Assembly (NCBI GenBank): GCA_963733905.1
Contig: CAVTEU010000003.1
Coordinates: forward strand, 148,239-212,238
Length of the DNA stretch: 64,000 bases
Reading direction: 5' to 3'
Source of the DNA: DATADW01 sp963733905
GTDB taxonomy: Bacteria; Actinomycetota; Acidimicrobiia; Spongiisociales; DATADW01
The notes below the pieces were generated by a model. The model searched no databases. It had not been told where the DNA came from and saw only the letters and a list, made by a program, of their open reading frames with translations. The position numbers and the translations under genes are program-made. Shown one piece after another: positions 27,874 through 36,569 of this stretch (positions within the stretch are counted from its first letter, which is position 1; each line of letters starts with the position of its first letter).

Positions 27874-29286
27874 ATGCCGACAGCCCAAAACCTCTTCTCC
27901 AAGGTGTGGCAGCGCCATCTCGTACGGTCCACCCCGGGCGAGCCCGACCTGTTGTTCGTCGACCTCCACCTGGTGCACGAAGTCACCTCGCCGCAGGCGT
28001 TCGATGCCCTCCGGTTGGCCGGTCGCACCGTTAGACGGCCCGACCTGAGCCTGGCCACCATCGACCACGGGGTCCCCACCCTGGGACGCGAACTCGGGAT
28101 AAGCGACCCGCTGTCGAAGCGGCAGATCGACGCCCTGGTCGCAAATTGCGCCGAGTTCGGCATCACGCTCTACGGGCTCGACGACCCGCGCCAGGGGATC
28201 GTCCACGTCATCGGCCCCGAGCAGGGGATCACCCAACCCGGCATGGTCATCGTCTGCGGCGACAGCCACACGGCGACCCACGGGGCCTTTGGTGCGCTCG
28301 CCTTCGGGATTGGAACCTCCGAGGTAGAGCACGTCCTGGCCACCCAGACTCTTCCCCAGGTGAAGCCCAAGGCGATGGCGATCAATGTCGATGGCGCGCC
28401 CCCATACGGTGTCACCGCCAAGGATCTGATCCTCGGAATCATCGCCCACATCGGCGTCGGCGGCGGTATCGGCCACGTGGTCGAGTACCGGGGCGGGGCC
28501 ATCCGCGCCCTCTCCATGGAGGGCCGGATGACCATCTGCAACATGTCGATCGAGGCCGGGGCCCGCGCCGGGATGATCGCCCCCGACGACACCACGTTCG
28601 CCTACCTGGAGGGCCGGCCCCGCGCCCCAACCGGTGCGGATTGGGAAGAGGCGCTCGACGAATGGCGGTCGCTCCCCAGCGACGACGGCGCCGCCTTCGA
28701 CACCGAGGTCGAGATCGACGCCCAGAGCCTGGCACCCTACGTCTCCTGGGGTACCAACCCGGCGCAAACCGTGCCGGTCACGGGTGCGGTCCCCGACCCG
28801 GAGACGATGGAGGATCCCCTCGATCGGGACGCCGCCGCCAGGGCTCTCGCCTACATGGACCTCGAGGCGGGGACTCCGATCGGGGACATCCGTCTCGACC
28901 GCGTCTTCCTCGGGTCGTGCACCAACGGACGGATCGAGGACCTTCGGGCCGCAGCCGAGATCGTTTCCGGGCACTCGGTCCACTCCGCGGTGTCGGCGAT
29001 GGTGGTGCCCGGGTCGGGGCTGGTGAAGCTCCAAGCGGAGGAGGAGGGTCTCGATCGGGTCTTCAAGGAGGCCGGCTTCGAATGGCGTGACGCCGGCTGC
29101 TCGATGTGCCTGGGGATGAACCCCGACATCCTGCAACCAGGCGAGCGTTGCGCCTCGACGTCCAACCGCAACTTCGAGGGACGGCAGGGACGCGGCGGGC
29201 GCACCCACCTGGTGAGCCCGGTCATGGCGGCGGCGGCGGCGATCGCCGGCCACTTCGTCGACGTTCGAGACTGGGAGAGGTCATGA
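27874..29286 (+). CDS. leuC: 3-isopropylmalate dehydratase large subunit
   Basis: Isomerises 2- to 3-isopropylmalate in leucine synthesis with LeuD. The intact frame of 470 residues has the start MPTAQNLFSKVWQRHLV, the substrate loop IVCGDSHTATHGAFGALAFG, and the 4Fe-4S cysteines in LGSCTNGR and in CSMCLGMNPD; the C-terminal NRNFEGRQG is also conserved. Length is normal. The stop overlaps the PPOX-family gene start (ATGA), and leuD follows, so the three genes are coupled. Divergent from the dehydrogenase gene across a 75-base gap. Confidence 0.97.
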   Translation: MPTAQNLFSKVWQRHLVRSTPGEPDLLFVDLHLVHEVTSPQAFDALRLAGRTVRRPDLSLATIDHGVPTLGRELGISDPLSKRQIDALVANCAEFGITLYGLDDPRQGIVHVIGPEQGITQPGMVIVCGDSHTATHGAFGALAFGIGTSEVEHVLATQTLPQVKPKAMAINVDGAPPYGVTAKDLILGIIAHIGVGGGIGHVVEYRGGAIRALSMEGRMTICNMSIEAGARAGMIAPDDTTFAYLEGRPRAPTGADWEEALDEWRSLPSDDGAAFDTEVEIDAQSLAPYVSWGTNPAQTVPVTGAVPDPETMEDPLDRDAAARALAYMDLEAGTPIGDIRLDRVFLGSCTNGRIEDLRAAAEIVSGHSVHSAVSAMVVPGSGLVKLQAEEEGLDRVFKEAGFEWRDAGCSMCLGMNPDILQPGERCASTSNRNFEGRQGRGGRTHLVSPVMAAAAAIAGHFVDVRDWERS

Positions 29287-29771
29287 CAACACCCGAATCG
29301 GGATCGTCCCGACATTCCCGCCGCGTACGGGATCAAGTCCGACGCCGAGCGGGATGCTCGAATGGGAGCAAGGTCCGTGGCCTGATCTCCTCCGCCGAGA
29401 CCTATTGGGTGGCGACCACCGGGCCCGGTGGCGCCCCTCACCTGACCCCGATACATGCCAGCTTCGCCGCCGACCGGATCTACCTGGGTGGCGACCCGAC
29501 GACCCGGTGGAGTCGAAATCTGGCGGAGAACCCTGCGGTCCAGGTGGGCATCCAAGATGGGCAGACGCACGTCATCTTCAGGGGACGGGCGACGTTCACC
29601 AAGCCGAGCCCGGAGAGGTTCGCCGAGTTGGCGGCCAACGTCGCGTCCAAATACGAGTGGGAGATGGACGAGGGCTGGGAACTGTGGGAGATCACTCCGA
29701 CCACGGTGATCGCATACGACCTCACCGATTTCGCCTCCTCGCCCACCCGATTCCGCTTCGGGGAGGAATGA
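29283..29771 (+). CDS. Pyridoxamine-5'-phosphate-oxidase-like flavin/F420 protein, frame breaks in the N-terminus
   Basis: Small split-barrel protein of the PPOX superfamily, which binds FMN or F420. Conserved part: SSAETYWVATTGPGGAPHLTPIH, then LGGDPTTRWSRNLAENPAVQV and HVIFRGRATF. About 162 residues. The first 35 codons are disturbed: family members read GMLEWEQVRGLI here, which appears in another frame at about 29350, so two compensating shifts are likely. It is inserted between leuC and leuD with 4- and 1-base overlaps; a leucine-related role is not implied. Confidence 0.82.
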   Translation: MTTPESGSSRHSRRVRDQVRRRAGCSNGSKVRGLISSAETYWVATTGPGGAPHLTPIHASFAADRIYLGGDPTTRWSRNLAENPAVQVGIQDGQTHVIFRGRATFTKPSPERFAELAANVASKYEWEMDEGWELWEITPTTVIAYDLTDFASSPTRFRFGEE

Positions 29772-30376
29772 TGGAGCCCGTCCGGACCATCACCGGAACG
29801 CTCGCCGCCCTCCCCCGGGCAAGCGTCGACACCGACCAGATCATGCCCAAGCAGTTCCTCAAGAGGGTGGAGAGGAGCGGCTACGGCGAGTTTCTCTTCT
29901 GGGACTGGCGGCGGTTACCCGATGGCGAGCAGGACCCCGATTTCTTCCTCAATAGGCCCGAGTACGCCGGGGCGAGCATCCTGGTCACCGGGCCCAACTT
30001 CGGGTGCGGATCATCCCGCGAGCACGCACCTTGGGGTCTCCAGGACTGGGGCTTTCGTGCCGTGATCGCCCCATCGTTCGCCGACATCTTCCACACCAAC
30101 TGCACCAAGATCGGGCTGCTCCCGGTGGTTCTCACCGAGAAGGAAACTCAGTGGCTGGTCGAATTGGCCGAAGCGGACCCCAGCGCCGAGGTGGTGGTGG
30201 ATCTCGAGGAGCAGACCGTCACCTCCGCCGGTTTCGAAGCTCGCTTCGATTTCGACCCCTTCACCAAGTGGCGGCTCCAAGAGGGTCTCGACGACATCGG
30301 CCTCACCCTCCGCCACGAGGAAGACATCACCACCTTCGAGGGTCAACGACCGGAGTGGATGCCCTCGCTGGGCTGA
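29771..30376 (+). CDS. leuD: 3-isopropylmalate dehydratase small subunit
   Basis: Small subunit of isopropylmalate isomerase. The intact 201-residue frame starts MEPVRTITGTLAALPRASVD with TDQIMPKQFLK, and contains NFGCGSSREHAPWGLQDWG and ADIFHTNCTKIGLLP, both diagnostic of LeuD. The ATG shares its first base with the preceding stop. It ends the leu cluster; leuA and leuB are not in the window. Confidence 0.97.
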   Translation: MEPVRTITGTLAALPRASVDTDQIMPKQFLKRVERSGYGEFLFWDWRRLPDGEQDPDFFLNRPEYAGASILVTGPNFGCGSSREHAPWGLQDWGFRAVIAPSFADIFHTNCTKIGLLPVVLTEKETQWLVELAEADPSAEVVVDLEEQTVTSAGFEARFDFDPFTKWRLQEGLDDIGLTLRHEEDITTFEGQRPEWMPSLG

Positions 30377-30390
30377 GGCTCGCTCCACTG

Positions 30391-30411
30391 TTCTGGGTTC
30401 TGGGTTCTGGG
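30391..30411. repeat. Heptamer tandem repeat TTCTGGG x3
   Basis: Three exact units in a row, followed by TTATGAG. It begins 14 bases after the leuD stop. Confidence 0.8.
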
Positions 30412-30420
30412 TTATGAGTG

Positions 30421-30441
30421 AGACGGAAGACGGAAGACGGA
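30421..30441. repeat. Heptamer tandem repeat AGACGGA x3
   Basis: Three exact units. The reverse complement, TCCGTCT, differs by one base from the (G)CCGTCT unit of the arrays at 8008 and 61837. It directly precedes the G-rich palindromic repeat, as a single AGACGGA does at 63028. Confidence 0.8.
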
Positions 30442-30462
30442 AGAGACCGATTCCGTCCCCGT

Positions 30463-30500
30463 AGGGGGAGGGGCCCGCTGCGGAGCAGCGGGTAGGGGGG
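30463..30500. repeat. G-rich palindromic dispersed repeat, copy 1
   Basis: AGGGGGAGGGG, then the hairpin CCCGCTGC-GGA-GCAGCGGG (8-bp stem), then TAGGGGGG. Copy 2 at 63056-63095 is identical apart from one extra A in the first part. Confidence 0.85.
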
Positions 30501-30653
30501 AATCCGGGCTTCCAACGTTGCTCGCCCCGCGGCTCACGCACCCTTGAGACTGAACATTCCCCCTCGACGCCTCCGGCATCGGGACCCCCCCGCTGGGCGG
30601 AATGGCCTTGCTGCGGAGCGTGGGAGCGCCCCGACCTCCCACCTCCGTGAACG

Positions 30654-30674
30654 CTACCACCTACCACCTACCAC
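30654..30674. repeat. Heptamer tandem repeat CTACCAC x3
   Basis: Three exact units, followed by TCACCCTAG and the 3' end of the convergent phosphodiesterase gene. The same unit occurs at 20808. Confidence 0.8.
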
Positions 30675-30679
30675 TCACC

Positions 30680-31477
30680 CTAGTTCCACGGTCCTCCCTT
30701 GCCGCGGGCTAGGTAGACCTGCTTCACCAGGTCGATGCGGTCGGAGATGATCCCGTCCACTCCGAGGTCGAGCAGGCGGTTCATCTGGTCGGCTTTGTTG
30801 ACGGTCCAGACGTGGACCTGGAGTCCGGCGGCGTGGGCGGCGTCGATGGTCTTGCGGTCCACCACCCGGATCCCGCGATAGGTGATGGGCACCTGGAGAG
30901 CGTCCGCCGGAGTGTCCACGGGTCGACCCCTCCGGGCGGCCCACCAGACCCGGTAGGTCTCGCCCGATCCGGTCGAGGTGGCCGTCCTCTCCCCGGTGAT
31001 TTCCCGAAAAGCCTGGAGCCTCTTGTCGGAGAAGGATCCGACGATCAACCGGTCCCACAGGTCGAGTCGATCGATCAGGTCGGCGACACTCTGTTCGATG
31101 CCGTCCTGCTTCAGGTCGAGGATCAGCACCGAATCGGGAAAGGTCATCGCCAGTTCCTCGAGCGACGGCACCGCGATTCCCTTCCCACGAGCAGGGAACC
31201 CGTTACGCGCTCCGAACCGGTACCCGGCGTCGAGGGCACGGAGTTGGTCGAAGGTCATCGCGGTGACCCGCCCTCGGCCATTGGTGGTGCGCAGCACCGA
31301 GTCGTCGTGGAAGCACACCACGACGCCGTCGGCGGTGACGTGGAGGTCGGTCTCCAGGTAGCGGAACCCGAGATCGACCGCCGCCTGGAAGGCGGGCATG
31401 GTGTTCTCCGGGTGGAAGTACCGGGTGCCGCGGTGGGCGATCGCCAGTGGGTGCTCGTGGGCGAGCGCCGGCCTCAT
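30680..31477 (-). CDS. Glycerophosphodiester phosphodiesterase (GDPD family)
   Basis: Hydrolyses glycerophosphodiesters to glycerol-3-phosphate and an alcohol. The intact 265-residue frame shows the catalytic AIAHRGTRYFHPENTMPAF (His, and the Glu-Asn pair), YLETDLHVTADGVVVCFHD (Glu, Asp, His), and LDLKQ; the end of the TIM barrel reads VHVWTVNKADQMNRLLDLG and GVDGIISDR. There is no signal peptide, so it is cytoplasmic. Starts MRPALAHEHPLA. Downstream of it, convergent with leuD, lies the repeat-filled gap. Confidence 0.93.
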   Translation of the reverse strand: MRPALAHEHPLAIAHRGTRYFHPENTMPAFQAAVDLGFRYLETDLHVTADGVVVCFHDDSVLRTTNGRGRVTAMTFDQLRALDAGYRFGARNGFPARGKGIAVPSLEELAMTFPDSVLILDLKQDGIEQSVADLIDRLDLWDRLIVGSFSDKRLQAFREITGERTATSTGSGETYRVWWAARRGRPVDTPADALQVPITYRGIRVVDRKTIDAAHAAGLQVHVWTVNKADQMNRLLDLGVDGIISDRIDLVKQVYLARGKGGPWN

Positions 31478-31585
31478 CCCCCGGGGTGTCCCGTGAGGCG
31501 GCGGTCGTGGTCGGCATCGCCGTGCAGCCGGTCGATCATGCCCCGCACGGTAGGCGGCTGCTTGCCGCCGCCTACCTGCCGACGA

Positions 31586-33897
31586 TCACCCGGCCTCCTC
31601 CACCACCACGTCGTCGAAGTTGACCGTCCAGGTCGCCGCAGAGCTGTTCCCCAACTCGACACGGCCGACCGGGCTGCTGCCCGTGTTCGCCACCCAGGCG
31701 TTCACGATCCTGGTTCCGTCGCGGTACAGGTCCCAGGTACCCGCTGCGCCGACCGTCCCGCATATTCGGATCTGGTGCCAGCCGGACCCGAGCGACACGC
31801 CCGACCAGATCTGAGCACCCGATACGTCCGACTTCAGCATGAGCACGCCCGCCGGGTTGAGAAACACCCGGCTGACCGCGCCGTTCGCCGCGGTCCGCAA
31901 CCGGGCTAGCACGACCGAGCCGTTGACCGAGGTCGCATTCACCCGCATCGAGACGCACACCGATCGACACAGTGGAAGGCAGATCCTTGGCCAGCAACGA
32001 TGTCTGGTTGGCTGGTGGTCGATTTGGCGCTGGGCGCCGCCGGAGTTGCCACGTCGCCGCATCGACGGTAAAGCGGGTGACCGTCGTCCACGCGCTGAGG
32101 CTCCCCGAAGAGAAGTCGTCAGAGAACACCACCGCGGACTCCTCGGGGACCACGATCGGGTCGGAGACCGGGCTGGGGTTGCTCACGTTCCCCGCCTCGT
32201 CAACCGCGGTGATCACATAGGTGTGGCTCGAACCAGGAGCCAGGTTGGTGTCGGTGAAGCTCACCGTCCCCGTGGAAGCGCTCTGCACCGTTCCCACCTG
32301 GGAACCGTCGCGCACCACCCGGTAGGTGAGATTGCTGCTCACCGCATCACTCGAAGCCGCCCACGACAGGTTGACCGTGCCGTCCTCGGTGGCGGTGCCC
32401 CCGGGCTTGCCCGGAACCGACGGCGGAGTCGTGTCCGCCTGCTCCTCGGGGACCACGATCGGGTCGGAGACCGGGCTTGGGTTGCTCACGTTCCCCGCCT
32501 CGTCAACCGCGGTGATCACATAGGTGTGGCTCGAACCAGGAGCCAGGTTGGTGTCGGTGAAGCTCACCGTCCCCGTGGAAGCGCTCTGCACCGTTCCCAC
32601 CTGGGAACCGTCACGCACCACCCGGTAGGTGAGAGTGCTGCTCACCGCATCACTCGAAGCCAGCCCACGACAGGTTGACCGTGCCGTCCTCGGTGGCGGT
32701 GCCCCCCGGCTTACCCGGAACCGACGGCGGGGTCGTGTCCGGCTGCTCCTCTGGAAGCCCCAGCGACACGGTGAAGTCTCTCCCTCCCTCGACCTCGTCC
32801 GCACCGCTCAGGCCTGTGACCACGACCGGACTCCTCCGGTCGACCGTGGTCCCGTCTCCTAGCTGACCGAAGTCGTTGAGCCCCCAGGCGCGCGCCGTCC
32901 CGTTGGCCAGGACTGCGACAGAATGGTCACGTCCGGATCCGATCGACGACCACTCCTGACAGCCCAGGGACCTGTATCGGGCGGAGGCGCTGCGTCACGG
33001 TGCCGTCACCGAGCTGACCCCGGTAGTTCCGGCCCCAGGTGAAGACCCGTCCGTCGGAGGTAAGCGCCATCGAGTGGTGGGCGCCCGCCGACACACTGAC
33101 CACGGCCGGGAGTCCGGTGACCTGAACCGGGCTGAGCCGGTCGATAGTGGTTCCGTCGCCTATCTGGCCGTACTCGTTGTCTCCCCAAGCCCACACGGTG
33201 CCATCGCTGCGAACCGCCAGGCCGTGATCCCGACCCCCAACGACCGTGAGCACAGAGGTGAGGGTCCCGACCCGCACCGGCGTGGTACGAGTCTGGGTTG
33301 TCCCATCACCCAGCTCCCCGTCAGTGTTGAGGCCCCATGCCCACACGGTTCCGTCGGACTTTGATGGCGTAGCTCATGTCGCGACCGGCGGCGACGCGAA
33401 CAACCGAACTCAAGGCTGGAGACCGTGACTGGGCTCCGCCTGGTGACCGTGGTTCCGTCGCCGAGTTGTCCAGTTGCGTTGAAGCCCCAGGAACGGACGG
33501 TGCCGTTGGAGAGCAGGGCAAGGCTGTGATAGTGCCCACCAGCAACTGAGACGACACCGGCCAACCCGGGCACGGGCACCGGCGTAGGTCTGTTGCTCGA
33601 GGTCCCGTCACCGATCTGCCCGAGGTCGTTGTGGCCCCAGATGACGACCGTTCCCCCGCTACGAAGGGCTAGGGCGTGCTCCCGCCCACTCCCGAGGTCG
33701 ATTGCGTCTGCCACCGACACCGGCCCAGCGGTGAGCCGCGGTGCCGTGGTTCCGTTGCCCAATTGGCCGAACTCGTTGCCACCCCAACTCTGCGGTGCGT
33801 TGCCGGTCGCCGCTAGGGCCGGCGCCCCTGGTATGACCGCAGTGAGCGCGAACGCGGCGATAGCGGCGCGGGCTAACCCGCGACGAACAGAATTCAT
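31586..33897 (-). CDS. Secreted protein: RCC1-type repeats, two FN3 domains, LamG-like C-terminus; several frame breaks
   Basis: Large surface or secreted protein of about 770 residues. The signal peptide MNSVRRGLARAAIAAFALTA ends near APALAA. Six or seven RCC1/beta-propeller repeats follow, each with a G-(Q/E)-(L/I)-G-(N/D)-G-T core (NEFGQLGNGTT, HNDLGQIGDGTS, FNATGQLGDGTT, NTDGELGDGTT, NEYGQIGDGTT and others). Then come two nearly identical fibronectin type III domains separated by DTTPPSVPGKPGG, and a C-terminal concanavalin-like part (WHQIRICGTVGAAGTWDLYRDG). Breaks lie near 33405, 33360, 32945, 32663 and 31960. No catalytic residues are recognised; binding or adhesion is an inference. 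Confidence 0.78.
32139..32744. repeat. Two tandem 303-bp repeats encoding the FN3 domains
   Basis: Units 32139-32441 and 32442-32744 are almost identical at DNA level; I see only a few substitutions and one extra base near 32663. Such identity between neighbouring domains suggests recent duplication or ongoing gene conversion. Confidence 0.8.
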
Positions 33898-34033
33898 GAT
33901 TTCCCACTCCCGTGATATCCCTACCGCCCGGACCCCCATCCGGTAGGAAGCATGTTACGGAAGAGCGGGGCTAAGACTTGAGCGATTCCGCCGGGGCGAA
34001 GACATCTCCGACAGGAGCGGGCCTGATGCTCGG

Positions 34034-34838
34034 TCAGCGGAAATCCCGCGTCCACTGCTCTGAGCGCTCCCAAAGCTCCGCTGCCAAGGCTTCGTCCGAA
34101 GCCATGGAGGTAGGGCGCCGCTCGACATCACGGTCCCAATAGGACCCCGATCTGACCTCGTCCGCATCGCATAGCCGGACCACGTGGTGCTGCTCCTTCC
34201 TCCGGGGAGAGCATCGTTCTGGTCATCAGCCACCGGATGGGCTGTGGCACCGACCGCCACAGCCCGGTGGCGACGACACCAGGGTGCACGGTGGCGACCT
34301 CGACCAGTGGGTTGCGCCGTGCCAGTTCCCCGGCGTGGAGGATGTTGCACAGCTTGGAGACGGAGTACTCGGGGAAACCGGTGAGCGAGCGGGTCTTTCG
34401 TTTGACCGCATCCCAATCCGGCGGACGGGCCGAGCGGTGCGCCTCGCTGGCGACGATGACGACACGGGGCGAAGCCGCCTCCAACAACCGTGGAAGCAAC
34501 AACTCGAGCAGCAGGAAATGGCCGAGGTGGTTGACCCCGAAAGCCAACTCGAAACCGTCGGTGGTCGTGCCACGACCGGCCACCGCCGCGTCGGCGACGA
34601 GCAGGTCGACCGGCCCGGTGACGGCCCGTGCCGCCTCGGCCACCGACTGCAGCGAGCCGAGATCGAGTGCGAGGAATTCGGCCGATCCGCCCGCCCGCGA
34701 CACCTCCTCGGCCACTGGCCGTGTCCGCTCCTCGGACCGACCGGCCAACACAAGGCGCGTCTCCGGCCCGGCAAGAGCCAGCGCCGCAGCGCGTCCGATC
34801 CCAGAGGTTGCTCCCGTCATGAAGACGGTGCGAGACAT
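34034..34838 (-). CDS. Short-chain dehydrogenase/reductase (retinol-dehydrogenase-like), frame break
   Basis: SDR enzyme: MSRTVFMTGATSGIGRAAAL with the TGxxxGIG dinucleotide loop, then LVADAAVAGRG (usual NAG), the catalytic Ser in VVIVASEAHRS and EYSVSKLCN with the YxxxK motif. About 267 residues. The frame shifts near 34190; the recovered C-terminus is DEALAAELWERSEQWTRDFR with TGA at 34034-34036. The sequence resembles the oxidoreductase/WW-domain-oxidoreductase type of SDR; the substrate is unknown. It is 7 bases downstream of the GerW-like gene. Confidence 0.83.
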
Positions 34839-34845
34839 CAGCCTC

Positions 34846-35175
34846 TCAGCGGGACCGAGCCACCGAGCGCCATGCCAGCAGGGCGATGATTGCGACGATC
34901 TGCATACCGAGCACGATCTTGTTGACATCCACGGCCGGCTGCCATGTGAGATCGCCGTCTCGGATAACCCATGCCCCGGCTGGCCGAGCCGTCACCCCAT
35001 GGCCGGCGCCGGTTCCCTGGCTTCCGCTCTCGTCAGTACCAGTGCCACCACCGCCGCCGCCCGCCACACGGGCCGCGGGGATGATGAGCGCCCCGCCGCT
35101 CTCGATCGGCTCGCCGTAGACCCGGCTCACCGAGATCGAATCGTTTGCCTTGCCAAGAAGTTCGTCGACATCCAT
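34846..35175 (-). CDS. GerW (YtfJ)-family protein with C-terminal membrane helix
   Basis: Protein of about 109 residues: MDVDELLGKANDSISVSRVYGEPIE, then GALIIPAARVAGGGGGGTG, the Gly-rich stretch typical of the GerW/YtfJ family, then PAGAWVIRDGDLTWQPA and a terminal hydrophobic helix VLGMQIVAIIALLAWR. GAGGAG precedes the ATG. In Bacillus YtfJ/GerW is a spore germination protein; actinobacterial homologues are common in non-sporulating species and their role is not known. The C-terminal helix suggests membrane attachment facing the cytoplasm. Confidence 0.75.
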   Translation of the reverse strand: MDVDELLGKANDSISVSRVYGEPIESGGALIIPAARVAGGGGGGTGTDESGSQGTGAGHGVTARPAGAWVIRDGDLTWQPAVDVNKIVLGMQIVAIIALLAWRSVARSR

Positions 35176-35212
35176 ATTGGGCTCCTCTTTCGAAGGTCTC
35201 AATCGCCGCGTC

Positions 35213-36566
35213 TCAACCGGAGACTACGACACCCCGCTTCACCACCTTCCAGGTGTGATCGGCATCGGGACGGTAGGAGAGATGGAGGTGGGAGTCCGCA
35301 TCGAGCACCACCATGTCGGCCAGGGCCCCGGTCCCGAGTCGCCCCCGGTCGGGGAGTTCGAGAGCGATCGCCCCGCCCCGGGTAGCAGCCCACAGCGCCT
35401 CCTCCGGCGAGAGGCCCAGCTCGAGCACGCCGAGTGCAACGACGAATGGCATCCGCTCCACGAACGACGTCCCGGGGTTGCAGTCGGTCGCCAGTGCCAC
35501 GGTGACCCCCTCGTCCCACAGCGTGCGGGCGGGCGGGGTAGTGCCCAGCGACAACGATGCAGCAGGGAGGAGCACCGCCGCCACGCCAGCCTCAGCCAGT
35601 GAGCGCCGCCTGATCCCTGGTGCAGTGATCGAGATGGTCGGCAGAAGCCGCCTGCAACTCGACGGCCAACTCGACCGCCCCGACATCCGCCAGTTGTCCG
35701 GCGTGGAGCCGGGGCCTGAGCCCGTGCTTCACCCCGGCCTGGAGCACCCGCCGCGCCTCGTCCGGATCGAAGGCTCCCAGGTCGCAAAAGACATCGCAGA
35801 ACCGGGCCAGCGGAGCGCAGACCGGGAGCATGTCCTGGGTCACCGTCCACAGATATGCCTGGCGGAGATCCTCGAACTCCTCGGGTATGGCGTGGGCCCC
35901 GAGGAATGTAGGAACCACATCGATCGGAAGTCGCTCCCCTATCTCGTTGGCCACCTCGAGGAGGTGAACCTCGGTGAGAGGATCGAGCCCGTACCCGGAC
36001 TTGACCTCGACCGTGGTTGTCCCCGCGGCGAGCATCCGCCCCGCTCGGGCGATGGCCTCTTCCGCCAGAGAATCAGGCCCGGCCTGGCGGGTGGCGGCGA
36101 CGGTCGACCGGATCCCCCCTCCGGCCGCTGCGATCTCCTCGTACCGCTCTCCGCGCCTCCTCCTCCCGAACTCGATCGAACGGTCGCCGGCGAAGACGAG
36201 GTGCGTATGGGAGTCGACGAATCCCGGGATGACCGCTCTTCCTTCGCAGTCGAGCTCGGGAAGGCTGCGGTAGCGGTAGGGAAGAGCCGCCACCGGACCA
36301 GCCCACGACACCTTCCCGTCGCGGACGGCTAGGGCGGCATCGGGGATCTCGCCGATCAGGTCGCCACCGACGGGATCGTTGGTGACCAGCCGTCCGATCC
36401 CGCTCACCAGCAGGTCGCCGTCGAACCTGGGATCGGTCCGTTCCCGGCTGATCTGGATCGCCAACTCGGCACATTCGGGGCAGATGCCCACCCCGCCCGG
36501 CCCGGCGACCAGGGTGGGAAGCTCGATGTCGCGCCGCCCACAGAAGCTGCATCGCCCGGCGGCCAC
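35213..36566 (-). CDS. hutI: Imidazolonepropionase with N-terminal ClpX-type zinc finger; frame break
   Basis: Third step of histidine degradation (imidazolonepropionate to N-formimino-glutamate). The HutI part has the metal site IPGFVDSHTHLVFAGDRS, GTTTVEVKSGYGLD, FLGAHAIPEEF, and after a frame shift near 35610, ATDCNPGTS. The first 40 residues are unusual: CSFCGRRDIE...LVAGPGGVGICPECAEL, a C-x2-C-x19-C-x2-C finger that closely matches the ClpX zinc-binding domain. The frame from the finger into HutI (LLVSGIGRLVTNDP) is uninterrupted. GTG start at 36566, 3 bases after the hutU stop. About 450 residues, roughly 45 more than usual for HutI. Confidence 0.9.
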
Positions 36567-36569
36567 CGT

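Larger units (their letters stand above)
30377..30679. other. Repeat-filled intergenic region between leuD and the phosphodiesterase gene
   Basis: No gene is seen here. The 303 bases hold three separate heptamer arrays, a G-rich palindromic repeat shared with 63056-63095, and little else. It lies between the 3' ends of two convergent genes, so no promoter is expected. Confidence 0.7.

Noticed and set aside
27835..29253. Minus-strand 472-codon frame opposite leuC
   Set aside because: Exact mirror of the conserved LeuC frame, no family resemblance.
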